Positions 16,437 through 24,297 of a stretch of 64,000 nucleotides of DNA are shown piece by piece (the stretch's first letter is position 1; each line of letters begins with the position of its first letter). The stretch is from CAWJTN01 sp963845895 (GTDB taxonomy: Bacteria > Patescibacteriota > Microgenomatia > UBA1406 > GWC2-37-13). A model generated the notes under the pieces. The model was not told where the DNA came from and made no database searches. It was given only the letters and a program-made list of their open reading frames with translations. The stretch spans positions 744,001 to 808,000 of the forward strand of contig CAWJTN010000001.1 of the NCBI GenBank assembly GCA_963845895.1, in the 5' to 3' direction. A program made the translations under genes and the position numbers.

Positions 16437-16876
16437 GAACGACTGTTATTCCCGCCCAGATCACAACTGTTGAGGATAAGATTGCCGGAAGCCTTAACTT
16501 AACTCAGATTATGATTCTCATGGTTCCTGTTTTTTGGACTACCGCTGTCTATACAATCTTTTCTCCCGCCATGCATTTAGCCTGGTACAAGATACCTGTA
16601 ATTTTAATTGTTCTGTTTGCCTGCCTAATCCTCTCCCTTCGCATCAAAGGTAAGGTGCTCGTTGAGTGGTTACTGGTTCTTGCCAAATACTATGGCCGAC
16701 CAAAATATTATCTTTTCAACAAAAACGATTCCTATCTTCGTAGCCTTGATCTTCCAGTGTTTGAGAAAAAAACAATAACGTTTCCAAAATTAAACCCAGT
16801 AAGAAATGAAGTTAAAAAGACTAGTTCCTGCATCAAGCATCGCGGATTTTGTCAAATTGGAAAATATTATTGGTAA
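16433..16876 (+). CDS. PrgI-family T4SS membrane protein (frameshifted)
   Basis: 147 residues as read, with two N-terminal membrane helices (IMILMVPVFWTTAVYTIF and an adjacent one) and the KYYLFNKNDSYLRSL segment typical of PrgI/VirB3-like proteins. After an A5 run at 16814-16818 the sense frame shifts. The frame one base later reads ASSIADFVKLENIIG, then INVAFEQVKK, to a stop at 16950-16952, the usual family C-terminus. The current frame ends in the unlike tail SSCIKHRGFCQIGKYYW. One extra A explains it, either as mutation or assembly error. The restored end overlaps the next gene by 29 bases. Confidence 0.75.
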   Translation: MRTTVIPAQITTVEDKIAGSLNLTQIMILMVPVFWTTAVYTIFSPAMHLAWYKIPVILIVLFACLILSLRIKGKVLVEWLLVLAKYYGRPKYYLFNKNDSYLRSLDLPVFEKKTITFPKLNPVRNEVKKTSSCIKHRGFCQIGKYYW

Positions 16877-16923
16877 TTCCAAATACAGCGTGAGTTTTAA
16901 ATCAGAAAAGAAAGGAGGCATCA

Positions 16924-17544
16924 ATGTGGCTTTTGAACAGGTCAAGAAATAGCGTAAGTTCCCGGCGTCAGATCCAGATAAAGGAGGTCAAAGACTCTAT
17001 TCTTATTCTCCCCAACAACCAATACCGGATTATTCTGGAGACTTCTTCAATCAATTTTGAGTTGAAAAGTGAGGAGGAACAAGACGTTTTAATAGATTCC
17101 TTCCAAAACTTTTTAAATTCGCTACCGTGTCAGCTACAGATAGCAATCAAGGTCCGCGAAGTTGACATTGACCGGTATCTGGAACAAATCGGACAAACCG
17201 CCACTCATGAGAAAGAAACGGTCTATAAGGATCAGATCGTAAACTACTGCCAATTTATTAAATCTATGGTCTCAGGCAACAAAATCTTATCACGCCGGTT
17301 TTACGTTGTTATTCCTTATCACCATACCGAACGAAAAACCGATTTTCAGCTTATTAAAGAACAAATCAACCTCAATAGGGATATCGTCATGCGGGGATTG
17401 GAGAAACTAGGGATGAAAGCCAGACAACTGGACAGTTTGGAAATTTTGGATCTTTTCTACAGTTTCTACAATTCAAGCCAAGTTAAAACCCAGGAGTTGA
17501 AGGGCCAAACTATTCAGATGCTTTTACAAAACAACTATGTTTAA
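16924..17544 (+). CDS. TraC-like T4SS accessory protein
   Basis: 206 residues. The sequence (IKEVKDSILILPNNQYRIIL, INFELKSEEEQDVLIDSFQN, FLNSLPCQLQIAIKVREVDI) corresponds to the N-terminal, non-ATPase part of TraC/VirB4 proteins, made here as a separate polypeptide. GGAGG lies 5 bases before the ATG, which supports this start. It overlaps VirB4 by 8 bases. It likely docks the ATPase to the membrane channel. Confidence 0.7.
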   Translation: MWLLNRSRNSVSSRRQIQIKEVKDSILILPNNQYRIILETSSINFELKSEEEQDVLIDSFQNFLNSLPCQLQIAIKVREVDIDRYLEQIGQTATHEKETVYKDQIVNYCQFIKSMVSGNKILSRRFYVVIPYHHTERKTDFQLIKEQINLNRDIVMRGLEKLGMKARQLDSLEILDLFYSFYNSSQVKTQELKGQTIQMLLQNNYV

Positions 17545-19366
17545 TTTAGAAAATATTAAAAATCGTTTGTATCATAAAAAATCAAAAAAGCGAAGAACTT
17601 CCAACAAGGAAGTTCTTAAAAAGCCTTTGCAGTTTAATTATGGTGAACAGGACCAGGTTGATATGATCTCCTACTCCGGCATACACGAAGATGCTTCATA
17701 TCTTCAAATGGGTGACAAGTTTGTGAGAACTCTTTTTATCTCCGGTTACCCCTATGTCGCCTCAACCGGCTGGCTTAATATGCTTATAAACTTTAACCAT
17801 AATGTAGACATTTCCTATCACATCGAGCAAGTGGACCCACTCATGGCTCTCCCTAAACTCAATAGGAAAATAACCGAGCTTGAGTCAACCAAACGAACGA
17901 TGCTTAAAGCTGGCAAAGTCATCGGCTCGGAAATCACTGATCCTCTTGAATCTGCGATGGAGCTAAAAGACAAAATACAACGAGGACAGGAGAAATTGTT
18001 TCAAGTCTCCATTTATATAACCATAACAAGCGATAACCTTACAGACTTAAATAAACTAACTACCGTTTTGGAAACCCTCATGTCAACCCGTCTTTTTTAC
18101 ATTAAAACCGCCACTTTTCAACAATTGGAAGCTCTCCAATCGACGTTACCCCGAGCTGAGAATCTTCTGGCTCAGAAACGGAATTTAGACAGCTCCTCAG
18201 CTGCCTTAACCTTCCCCTTTGTTTCCTCAGAACTGGTCCAGGAATCCGGGATTTTATACGGAATCAACAAATCGAATAATTCTTTGGTTATGGTCGACAG
18301 ATTCAGTTTGAACAATGCCAACAGTATTATTTTCGCCCAATCAGGAAGCGGTAAAAGCTATACTGCCAAAGTCGAGATACTTCGCCAGCTCATGCAGGGA
18401 ACAAAAGTAATCGTAATCGATCCAGAACGGGAATATAAACAATTAACTTCATCAGTCAATGGTACCTATATCAAACTTTCCGTCAAATCCAAAGAAAAAA
18501 TCAACCCCTTTGATTTTTCCATCAGTTCCTATTCAGACGAAAACGATTTAGCAGAACACATTCAGGACTTAACCGAAATTGTCTCTCTTATGGTCGGCGG
18601 ATTAAGTACCGAGGAGAGAGCGGTCATCGATAAGGCCCTTCTTCAAACCTATAAAGACCATGGTTGGACGATGTATTACTCCTATACTCCTAAAGTTAAT
18701 CGAGATCCGAGAGGCCGAAAGTTAAGACCAAAATCTTATCCTTTGCTTAAAGACTTTTACCAGACCTTAAGGAAGATGAAACAAAAAGACTTGTGTAACC
18801 GTTTGGAACGGTTTGTCAAAGGTTCCCTCTCGACTGTTTTTGACTCGCAAACAAATATCGAGCTCAATAACCGTTTAGTTATCTTTGACATTAAAGATCT
18901 AAACGAATCCTTGAGACAAATTATGATGTTAGTTATTGCCAATTTTGTCCATTCGCAGGTCAAGACCAAACCGCAAAAGCGAATCCTTCTTATTGATGAG
19001 GGTTGGATGCTTCTTCAAGAGGAGGAAAGCGCTCGGTTTATCTCAGGGTTAGTCAGACGTGCCAGAAAATATTATCTCGGAGTCACTATCATTTCCCAAC
19101 AGGCCAATGATTTCTTAAACCAGGAATATGGACGGGCCATAGCTTCCCAGTCATCACTTCGCATCCTAATGAAGCAGGACACAACAACTATTAAAAAAGT
19201 CACCCAAGAGTTTAATTTAAGTGAATACGAACAGCATTATTTATTAACCTGTGATCGAGGAGAAGCCTTGATTATTGCCGATCAAAACCATGTGGCTCTA
19301 AAGGTGGTTGCCTCTGAAAAAGAACATCCGCTTTTAACTACCGATCCTAGGGAAATTTACCTGTAA
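17537..19366 (+). CDS. virB4: VirB4-like T4SS ATPase
   Basis: 609 residues. Walker A AQSGSGKSY (about residue 269), Walker B RILLIDEGWMLL (about residue 485) and the following SGLVRRARKYYLGVTIISQQ segment are typical of VirB4/TraC ATPases. It powers pilus assembly and substrate transfer at the inner membrane. The N-terminal region lacks the part supplied by the upstream gene, consistent with a split protein. An 8-base overlap with the upstream gene and a 7-base gap to the M23 peptidase place it in the operon. Confidence 0.88.
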   Translation: MFNLENIKNRLYHKKSKKRRTSNKEVLKKPLQFNYGEQDQVDMISYSGIHEDASYLQMGDKFVRTLFISGYPYVASTGWLNMLINFNHNVDISYHIEQVDPLMALPKLNRKITELESTKRTMLKAGKVIGSEITDPLESAMELKDKIQRGQEKLFQVSIYITITSDNLTDLNKLTTVLETLMSTRLFYIKTATFQQLEALQSTLPRAENLLAQKRNLDSSSAALTFPFVSSELVQESGILYGINKSNNSLVMVDRFSLNNANSIIFAQSGSGKSYTAKVEILRQLMQGTKVIVIDPEREYKQLTSSVNGTYIKLSVKSKEKINPFDFSISSYSDENDLAEHIQDLTEIVSLMVGGLSTEERAVIDKALLQTYKDHGWTMYYSYTPKVNRDPRGRKLRPKSYPLLKDFYQTLRKMKQKDLCNRLERFVKGSLSTVFDSQTNIELNNRLVIFDIKDLNESLRQIMMLVIANFVHSQVKTKPQKRILLIDEGWMLLQEEESARFISGLVRRARKYYLGVTIISQQANDFLNQEYGRAIASQSSLRILMKQDTTTIKKVTQEFNLSEYEQHYLLTCDRGEALIIADQNHVALKVVASEKEHPLLTTDPREIYL

Positions 19367-19373
19367 TACATGA

Positions 19374-19991
19374 ATGAATCCGAAAATTATCATTACTCTG
19401 TGGTCCTTCCGGCGTGAGCTGAAGTACGTTTTGTTAGCTTTCCTTATTCTTCTTTCCCTCCCAGTAATTGCCGTCGTTATCCTCATGAACGCTGGATTTA
19501 ATGTGGTTTCGGATAAGTTGGTAACTGTTAACACCAATACTCAAAGCGTTCAACTTCGTGATCCCAAAGACGGTTCAGTGATCAAAGAAATTAAACCCAT
19601 TGTTTCCTGGCCCGTAGCCGGGGTTGTAACACTGGAATTCGGACAAATTGACCTACCGTATCAACCTTTTCATACCGGTATTGATATTGCCAATCCCCAG
19701 GGACAAATTGGTGATCCGATTCATCCATTCATGAACGGAACTGTAATTTATGCCGGGGAAATCTTCTGGGGGTTTGGGAAACACGTCTTAATTGATAATG
19801 GTAACAATATTACGTCCATTTATGCTCATTTGGATAAAATCTATGTTTATCCGGGTGAAAAGGTAACTATAAACGATGTTATTGGGAAGGAAGGAGAGAC
19901 CGGTTGGGCGACAGGACCCCATCTTCATTTTCAGATTGATGTTTTTGGGATACCGGTTAATCCAAGGACGTTTTTAGGAGAAGGAAATTAA
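19374..19991 (+). CDS. M23 (LytM) peptidoglycan endopeptidase
   Basis: 205 residues: one membrane anchor (residues 18-40), then an M23 domain. Zinc ligands H100 and D104 (HTGID) and H185 (GPHLHF), with H152 (YAHL) as the catalytic partner, are all present. It should cut cell-wall crosslinks so the T4SS can pass the wall, as VirB1-type hydrolases do. Last gene of the T4SS operon. Confidence 0.88.
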   Translation: MNPKIIITLWSFRRELKYVLLAFLILLSLPVIAVVILMNAGFNVVSDKLVTVNTNTQSVQLRDPKDGSVIKEIKPIVSWPVAGVVTLEFGQIDLPYQPFHTGIDIANPQGQIGDPIHPFMNGTVIYAGEIFWGFGKHVLIDNGNNITSIYAHLDKIYVYPGEKVTINDVIGKEGETGWATGPHLHFQIDVFGIPVNPRTFLGEGN

Positions 19992-20043
19992 ATTAAAGAT
20001 CGAAAAATATTTCTGAAAGTTTTTTGGCCAGACGGATCAATTC

Positions 20044-20052
20044 TGTTATACT
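20044..20052 (+). promoter_or_regulatory. Extended -10 of XRE gene
   Basis: TGT then TATACT (20047-20052), 6 bases before the ATG at 20059. Leaderless arrangement. Confidence 0.6.
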
Positions 20053-20058
20053 ATTGGT

Positions 20059-20265
20059 ATGGGCGATAACAACGGCAGAAAAAAACTTAAAAAAGCTAGA
20101 AAAAGTTTGGGCTTAAAACAAGCCGAAGTCGCTGAAAAAGTTGGTATTACCTCAAATTACTATTCGATGATTGAGAGAGGCGAAGTAGACAACCCCGGAT
20201 CAAAATTTATGGTAAAAATCGCAAAGATATTGAAACTAGAGCTTTCAGACATCCTTCCTTTTTAA
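20059..20265 (+). CDS. XRE-family regulator
   Basis: 68 residues, a single Cro/C1-type helix-turn-helix (LKKARKSLGLKQAEVAEKVG, NYYSMIERGEVDNPG). No other domain. It stands alone behind the T4SS operon with its own leaderless promoter, and its last 4 bases overlap the end of the convergent 59-residue gene. Targets unknown. Confidence 0.8.
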   Translation: MGDNNGRKKLKKARKSLGLKQAEVAEKVGITSNYYSMIERGEVDNPGSKFMVKIAKILKLELSDILPF

Positions 20266-20441
20266 TTTGGCAAGTTCTTTTTATCCGACTCTTCAACTAG
20301 TTCTTTTAATGCTTTGCTTATGTCACCGGCAACTCCTGGCAAAAGCTTTAATACCTTTATGGCTCTTTCCCTTGTTGCTTCTTCCGGTTTAATCTTCCTG
20401 ATTTTTTCGATCATTGCCCGAATTTGTTTTTCGGTTGGCAT
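20262..20441 (-). CDS. Small helical protein, unknown
   Basis: 59 residues (begins MPTEKQIRAMIEKIRKIKPE, ends KKNLPN). An AAGGAAAT ribosome site lies 8 bases before the ATG. The frame is highly charged and fully helical in look, with the pattern of a real gene. It lies 36 bases behind the PLD-like gene on the same strand, probably as an operon, and its stop overlaps the stop of the convergent XRE gene. Confidence 0.6.
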   Translation of the reverse strand: MPTEKQIRAMIEKIRKIKPEEATRERAIKVLKLLPGVAGDISKALKELVEESDKKNLPN

Positions 20442-20477
20442 AATTTTATTTCCTTACTACTTGGAGTATATCAAAAT

Positions 20478-20918
20478 TTATAAAAACTTGTCTAACTTAA
20501 GAAAATCGAACATTTCTTTTGATATCCTCTCATCATCTATTCTTCTCATTATTTCACGACTATGTGATTGGGATAAAATATTTAAACTTCCTTCATAAAG
20601 AATTCTTCGATCAAGTATTGCCAGTTTCCGGTGGTGATTACCAAGACAGAGCAAAACTTGGATTCCAACAGTTTCACACCATCTAATCGCATCTTCTGAT
20701 TGAGGCTCCATAAACTCATCATGTTCTTTAGGATTGCGGGTAAAGATATAAATTTTTACGTTTCTTTGAAGTAATTTTTGAAAAATACGATCAAACGTTC
20801 CCATCCGTTCACTAGTAATGAATGGAGATTCAATGATTACTTCACTTTGGCAGTGGTCCACATCATGCAAGAACGTTTGATAAAACGTCTTTTCATCAAA
20901 TAAAGAGGACTTATCCAT
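20478..20918 (-). CDS. Single-HKD phospholipase-D-like protein
   Basis: 146 residues from ATG 20918, chosen because AGGAGG lies 7 bases upstream; an upstream ATG at 20942 is in frame. The motif HRKLAILD (H-x-K-x4-D) followed by GSLN is one complete HKD site. Single-HKD enzymes work as dimers, for example the Nuc nuclease or PLD-like helicase partners. The substrate may be DNA or phospholipid and cannot be told. Followed by the 59-residue gene. Confidence 0.75.
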   Translation of the reverse strand: MDKSSLFDEKTFYQTFLHDVDHCQSEVIIESPFITSERMGTFDRIFQKLLQRNVKIYIFTRNPKEHDEFMEPQSEDAIRWCETVGIQVLLCLGNHHRKLAILDRRILYEGSLNILSQSHSREIMRRIDDERISKEMFDFLKLDKFL

Positions 20919-21042
20919 TGTAGTCCTCCTCGCTGCTTTCAATTATGCCAACTTTTCCATTATAATAGGTGAAGCCGAGCTTAGTGAGTTTGTGGTAGGT
21001 GAGGATTAAAGAGTCAAATATTGTTTTCCACCTATCCCCGCT

Positions 21043-21177
21043 ATGGCTCACATAAGCCTTAAATCTTCAAGAACGAATCAAATTCTTTCCATAACTGAAG
21101 CCAATAATATTCCAGTCCCTTTGAGTGTATTTATTGATAGTAATACCTCTAGTGATGTTAAAGTGATTGTATTATAA
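21043..21177 (+). CDS. Possible 44-residue protein
   Basis: Begins MAHISLKSSRTNQIL and ends VKVIVL. The hydrophobic/polar alternation (PVPLSVFIDSN) suggests a small beta-rich protein. No Shine-Dalgarno. The stop coincides with the -10 box of the next gene. Weak evidence. Confidence 0.3.
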   Translation: MAHISLKSSRTNQILSITEANNIPVPLSVFIDSNTSSDVKVIVL

Positions 21178-21188
21178 TAACAGCCTAA

Positions 21189-21950
21189 ATGGAGAATTTA
21201 GAAGTAAAACCAGTAAATATAGAACATTGTTTGGGAAAGGAATTATATCCTTTATTGAAAAAACCAATTTCTTACCTTAATTTTCCGTCCTCGATCGGTG
21301 TTGGCCATACCCCGTTTTTTGATTGGCTGCAACAATTCCGTAATGCGGTAAAAAGTGTCCACGGTTTGAATGAATTCTCTCAGGTATTATATTGGCATGG
21401 AGACGAAATATATTCGGGTAAGTTGAACGAATGGTGTGTTAATTCCGCCGAAATTGATCAGAAAAGTTCAAAATATTCAGGCGATGCTACTATTGCCTAC
21501 AATCATGATCATGAGGATAAAAATACATTCAGTTTTATTGACGTTTACCGCATGTTGGTTAACGGCATTTTGGTGACATTGGCAACGGCAAAAACCGGCT
21601 ACCACATGAGTATTTTAAGTAACGAAGGTATGCAGTCATCCGCTGTTAAGCTGTATAAAGCACAAGCCCCATGCACTTCATATGATGGAGAGCGTATGAT
21701 GGCTCCAATATGGAAACAATTAATGGTGCAATTCGGCAAGAAAATAGATCCCTATATTGATAAACATTATTGGTATGGAAAACACCCTTATCCTGAAGAC
21801 GCAAACGAGGCCGGTAAATCTTTGCTGGAATCAATGATGGGTATAAAATTTCTTAAATTAACTCAGTTACCTTTATATTTTTGTCGATATGGCGAAGATG
21901 AATTTCATTTGGTTACCGATATCGGACAAATATATACTGATTTACAGTAA
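21189..21950 (+). CDS. Protein of unknown function
   Basis: 253 residues, soluble, rich in Tyr/Trp/His. A dense HDHED segment (YNHDHEDKNTF) could bind metal. No signal peptide, membrane segment or known domain that I recognise. TATAAT at 21173-21178, 10 bases before the ATG, and no Shine-Dalgarno suggest its own leaderless promoter. Confidence 0.6.
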   Translation: MENLEVKPVNIEHCLGKELYPLLKKPISYLNFPSSIGVGHTPFFDWLQQFRNAVKSVHGLNEFSQVLYWHGDEIYSGKLNEWCVNSAEIDQKSSKYSGDATIAYNHDHEDKNTFSFIDVYRMLVNGILVTLATAKTGYHMSILSNEGMQSSAVKLYKAQAPCTSYDGERMMAPIWKQLMVQFGKKIDPYIDKHYWYGKHPYPEDANEAGKSLLESMMGIKFLKLTQLPLYFCRYGEDEFHLVTDIGQIYTDLQ

Positions 21951-22148
21951 TAGTCAATAACTTGGAATCATAGATTAAACTGAAATTGATAGTTGCCTAA
22001 AAGTCTGATAAACCCGATACATGTAAGCTTCCAAAGAGTTCCATTCTGAGAGTAGGGGGCTCACTCGACTAATTTGGCTTCTACGTAAGCTGCTATAATA
22101 TAGCTATACCCTTTTGCTTTCAAATTACAAGGTATAATACCTAACGGA
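21951..22148. other. Intergenic stretch, no gene seen
   Basis: About 200 bases with no convincing frame. TATAAT at 22094-22099 is a possible -10, and a palindrome GGTATAATACC at 22131-22141 touches the inverted-repeat element that follows. Confidence 0.4.
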
Positions 22149-22245
22149 GCTTTGATTTTAAGTGATGGTTTAGACTATATTATTAATATGAACTTTCATT
22201 TGAAAGCTACGGTAGGTATATACCGCTTTTTCGTAAAATCAAAGC
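22149..22245. repeat. Inverted-repeat element (MITE-like or structured leader)
   Basis: GCTTTGATTTTA (22149-22160) and TAAAATCAAAGC (22234-22245) are a perfect 12-bp inverted pair. Inside are CTTTCA/TGAAAG (near 22193-22206) and CGGTA/TACCG (near 22210-22225). Just outside, GTATA..CC motifs extend the symmetry. It ends 16 bases before the DUF2127 start. Confidence 0.5.
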
Positions 22246-22261
22246 AGAGTGGTATACAAAT

Positions 22262-22717
22262 ATGAACTCGAAGGTCATTTCCAAATATATTATTCTTTAC
22301 GAATCCCTAACGGGCGGGATAGAGTTATTGCTTGGTTTGGGAATGTTTGTCTTCGGTCAAAAAATATATCTTTTATACCAACATTTAAAAAATCTTGGCT
22401 TTGTGGTTAATTCTCACGGCATATTAGCGATTTTTGTAAGAGGATTGTTACCATTCGTTGTCCAATATCGAGTTGCGATAGGTTTATTTTTACTGGCGTC
22501 CGGTTTAGTTAAAATCATAGGCTCTGTAGGAATTTTCTTCAAAAAAAAGTGGGGAGGCTATATTTTAATTATTTCGCTTCTAATTTTGGCACCTTTTGAT
22601 ATTGTCGCAATAATAAGAAGGCCAACTGCGATAAAATTAGTCTACTTAATTATAAATATCAGCATAATAATCTATCTTTTACCCAAAAAGATTAAAAAGG
22701 AATTTGGTAAAATTTGA
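22262..22717 (+). CDS. DUF2127-like membrane protein
   Basis: 151 residues with four hydrophobic segments. The arrangement (LYESLTGGIELLLGLGMFVF, GLFLLASGLVKIIGSVGIFF, LLILAPFDIVAIIRRPT) fits DUF2127, an integral membrane family of unknown role. It overlaps or abuts the M16 peptidase gene, so both are likely co-transcribed. TATACA ends 3 bases before the ATG, too close for a normal -10. Confidence 0.65.
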   Translation: MNSKVISKYIILYESLTGGIELLLGLGMFVFGQKIYLLYQHLKNLGFVVNSHGILAIFVRGLLPFVVQYRVAIGLFLLASGLVKIIGSVGIFFKKKWGGYILIISLLILAPFDIVAIIRRPTAIKLVYLIINISIIIYLLPKKIKKEFGKI

Positions 22718-22719
22718 AG

Positions 22720-24099
22720 ATGCATCCTCAAAATTTTACTCTAAAAAACGGTCTTCGGGTAATTCTAATAGATACTAAAGCCTTTCCAACAATGACTACG
22801 ATACTTCTTATTGGGGCAGGATCCAGATATGAGAATGAAAAAAACAATGGGGTTGCCCACTTTTTTGAACATATGGCCTTTAAGGGTTCGAAAAAATATC
22901 CTAACTTTTTTATAATCTCTTCCATACTGGAAGGGATGGGAGCTTATCATAACGCCTTTACCTCAAAAGATCATACAGGTTACTGGGTAAAGGCCCCGAC
23001 AGTTCACTTCGAAAAAATAATAGATGTTCTATCTGATATGGTTTTAAACCCTTTACTTAAGCAAGAAGAGATTGAAAAAGAAAGAAATGTGATTGTTGAA
23101 GAGATGAATATGCGTGAAGATAATCCGCAAGGAAGGGTTGGCGAGTACTTTGAGGAGTTACTTTATAAAGGTAATCCTTTAGGCTTCGATGTTATAGGTT
23201 CAAAAGAAACTGTTGCAGGCTTTAAGAGACAAACCTTTGTTGACTATATGAATAGTCTTTATAACCCGAAAAATGCGGTTTTAGTTGTTGCCGGCGGATT
23301 AGCTGATGCTGATAAAGCTCGTTACCGTGTTTCTCACTTTAATAGGAACACCCCTTCAAAAATCATCGGCTCCTTAAAAAGTTCGAAACAGGTATCTTCG
23401 CTTTATAATTATTATTTTAAAATCATTGAGAAAAAATTTGCTAATTGGTCTCGTGTAGGGACGACTCTTGGGTCGCCCTTTCAGAAGGTCGTCGAAAGAC
23501 AAAATAAACCCCAGTTATTTATTAAATACAAAAAGACCGAGCAGACACATTTTATTTTAGGTTTTAGGACTTTTTCTTTTTTTGATCCAAGAAGGTATGC
23601 TCTTGCGGTTTTAACTACAATATTGGGCGGCGGTGCTTCTTCAAAATTGTTTATCGAAGTAAGAGAAAAAAGAGGACTTTGCTACTATATTTATAGCGGA
23701 CGTGAACTTTATCAAGATGTAGGTTACATCAGTTCCCAGGCAGGCGTTACTAACAACTTAGATAAGATAAAAGAGGCCATAACAACAATAATGGTTGAAC
23801 ATAAGAAATTGGCAAAGGGTGAGTTGAACAAAAGCGATCTGTCTCGGGCCAAAGAGATTCTAAAAGGAAGAACTCTTTTGTCTATGGAAGACTCTTCAAA
23901 TATTGCGTCTTTTTATGGAACCAAACAGTTGCTTGAGAATAAAATTGAGGGAGTAGGTGAGGTAATAAAAAAAATCGAGGCTGTAAAAGGAGACGAAGTT
24001 GTAGATCTGGCAAAGGAGATATTTAGAGCTGAAAGGTTAAATTTTGCTTTGATTGGGCCTTTTGAGGAAGAAAACTTTAAGAATATAATTAATTTTTGA
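22720..24099 (+). CDS. M16 zinc peptidase with in-frame repeat insertions
   Basis: 459 residues from ATG 22720; an upstream TTG overlaps the previous stop. The inverted zinc motif HFFEH (residues 47-51) and the downstream Glu in NVIVEEMNMRED (about residue 127) are those of active insulinase-type M16 peptidases. The C-terminal inactive half (LTTILGGGASSKLF, VREKRGLCY) is present. Between them, residues about 200-228 and 246-254 (ARYRVSHFNRNTPSK..., VGTTLGSP) are encoded by hairpin repeats that occur elsewhere or look palindromic, and they interrupt an otherwise normal alignment. The stop TGA lies inside the terminal repeat of a third element. Confidence 0.85.
   Translation: MHPQNFTLKNGLRVILIDTKAFPTMTTILLIGAGSRYENEKNNGVAHFFEHMAFKGSKKYPNFFIISSILEGMGAYHNAFTSKDHTGYWVKAPTVHFEKIIDVLSDMVLNPLLKQEEIEKERNVIVEEMNMREDNPQGRVGEYFEELLYKGNPLGFDVIGSKETVAGFKRQTFVDYMNSLYNPKNAVLVVAGGLADADKARYRVSHFNRNTPSKIIGSLKSSKQVSSLYNYYFKIIEKKFANWSRVGTTLGSPFQKVVERQNKPQLFIKYKKTEQTHFILGFRTFSFFDPRRYALAVLTTILGGGASSKLFIEVREKRGLCYYIYSGRELYQDVGYISSQAGVTNNLDKIKEAITTIMVEHKKLAKGELNKSDLSRAKEILKGRTLLSMEDSSNIASFYGTKQLLENKIEGVGEVIKKIEAVKGDEVVDLAKEIFRAERLNFALIGPFEEENFKNIINF
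23321..23396 (+). repeat. Palindromic repeat type B, copy 1, inside the M16 gene
   Basis: Shares a long near-identical run with 24165-24232: the TTTCTC, AATAGGAACACCCC, GGCTCCTTAAAA and GGTATC blocks occur in the same order. The ends GTTACC/GGTATC and the inner AGGA/TCCT are self-complementary. It keeps the reading frame of the peptidase open. Confidence 0.7.
23457..23479 (+). repeat. Short hairpin insertion in M16 gene
   Basis: AGGG-A-CGAC pairs with GTCG-CCCT (8 pairs, one bulge, 6-base loop). It resembles the widespread GGGGCGACCC...GGTCGCCC repeats of environmental genomes. It encodes VGTTLGSP in frame. Confidence 0.5.
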
Positions 24100-24290
24100 T
24101 AGGTGGCGAGAAGAAAGGGATCCCTTTCAGGGTGAACCCGACAGCGCGCATGAAGGGAAAGTTTGATACCGTTTTTCTCGCTTAATAGGAACACCCCCTA
24201 TTCGGGCTCCTTAAAAGCTCGAAAAAGGTATCTGCTCTTTCCTGAAGAGCACTGGCGGGAATGAATTCGAGGCAGAATCTATCAAAAATT
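24091..24290 (-). repeat. Palindromic repeat type A with nested type B
   Basis: Perfect 12-bp inverted ends AATTTTTGATAG (24091-24102) and CTATCAAAAATT (24279-24290). Inside, AGGTGG, AAGGGATCCC, GACAGCGCGC and GAGCACTGGCGGGA match, in reverse orientation, the core of the elements at 25091 and 46792. It fills the whole gap between the M16 and pilD genes. Confidence 0.75.
24165..24232 (+). repeat. Palindromic repeat type B, copy 2, nested in type A
   Basis: GATACC...GGTATC bounded hairpin, homologous to the copy in the M16 gene. It separates GCGCGC from GAGCACTGG, which are only a few bases apart in other type A copies, so it appears to have inserted into the type A loop. Confidence 0.7.
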
Positions 24291-24297
24291 TAAAATT

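Noticed and set aside
1..20000. Complete integrative conjugative element
   Set aside because: No relaxase, integrase, attachment sites or tRNA target seen in the window; T4SS genes alone do not prove an element.
20314..20598. 94-residue plus-strand frame
   Set aside because: It lies opposite the PLD-like gene and the 59-residue gene, both of which have ribosome sites and sensible proteins.
23913..24194. 93-residue minus-strand frame across the M16 end
   Set aside because: Covers the M16 coding end and the repeat element; no coding features of its own.
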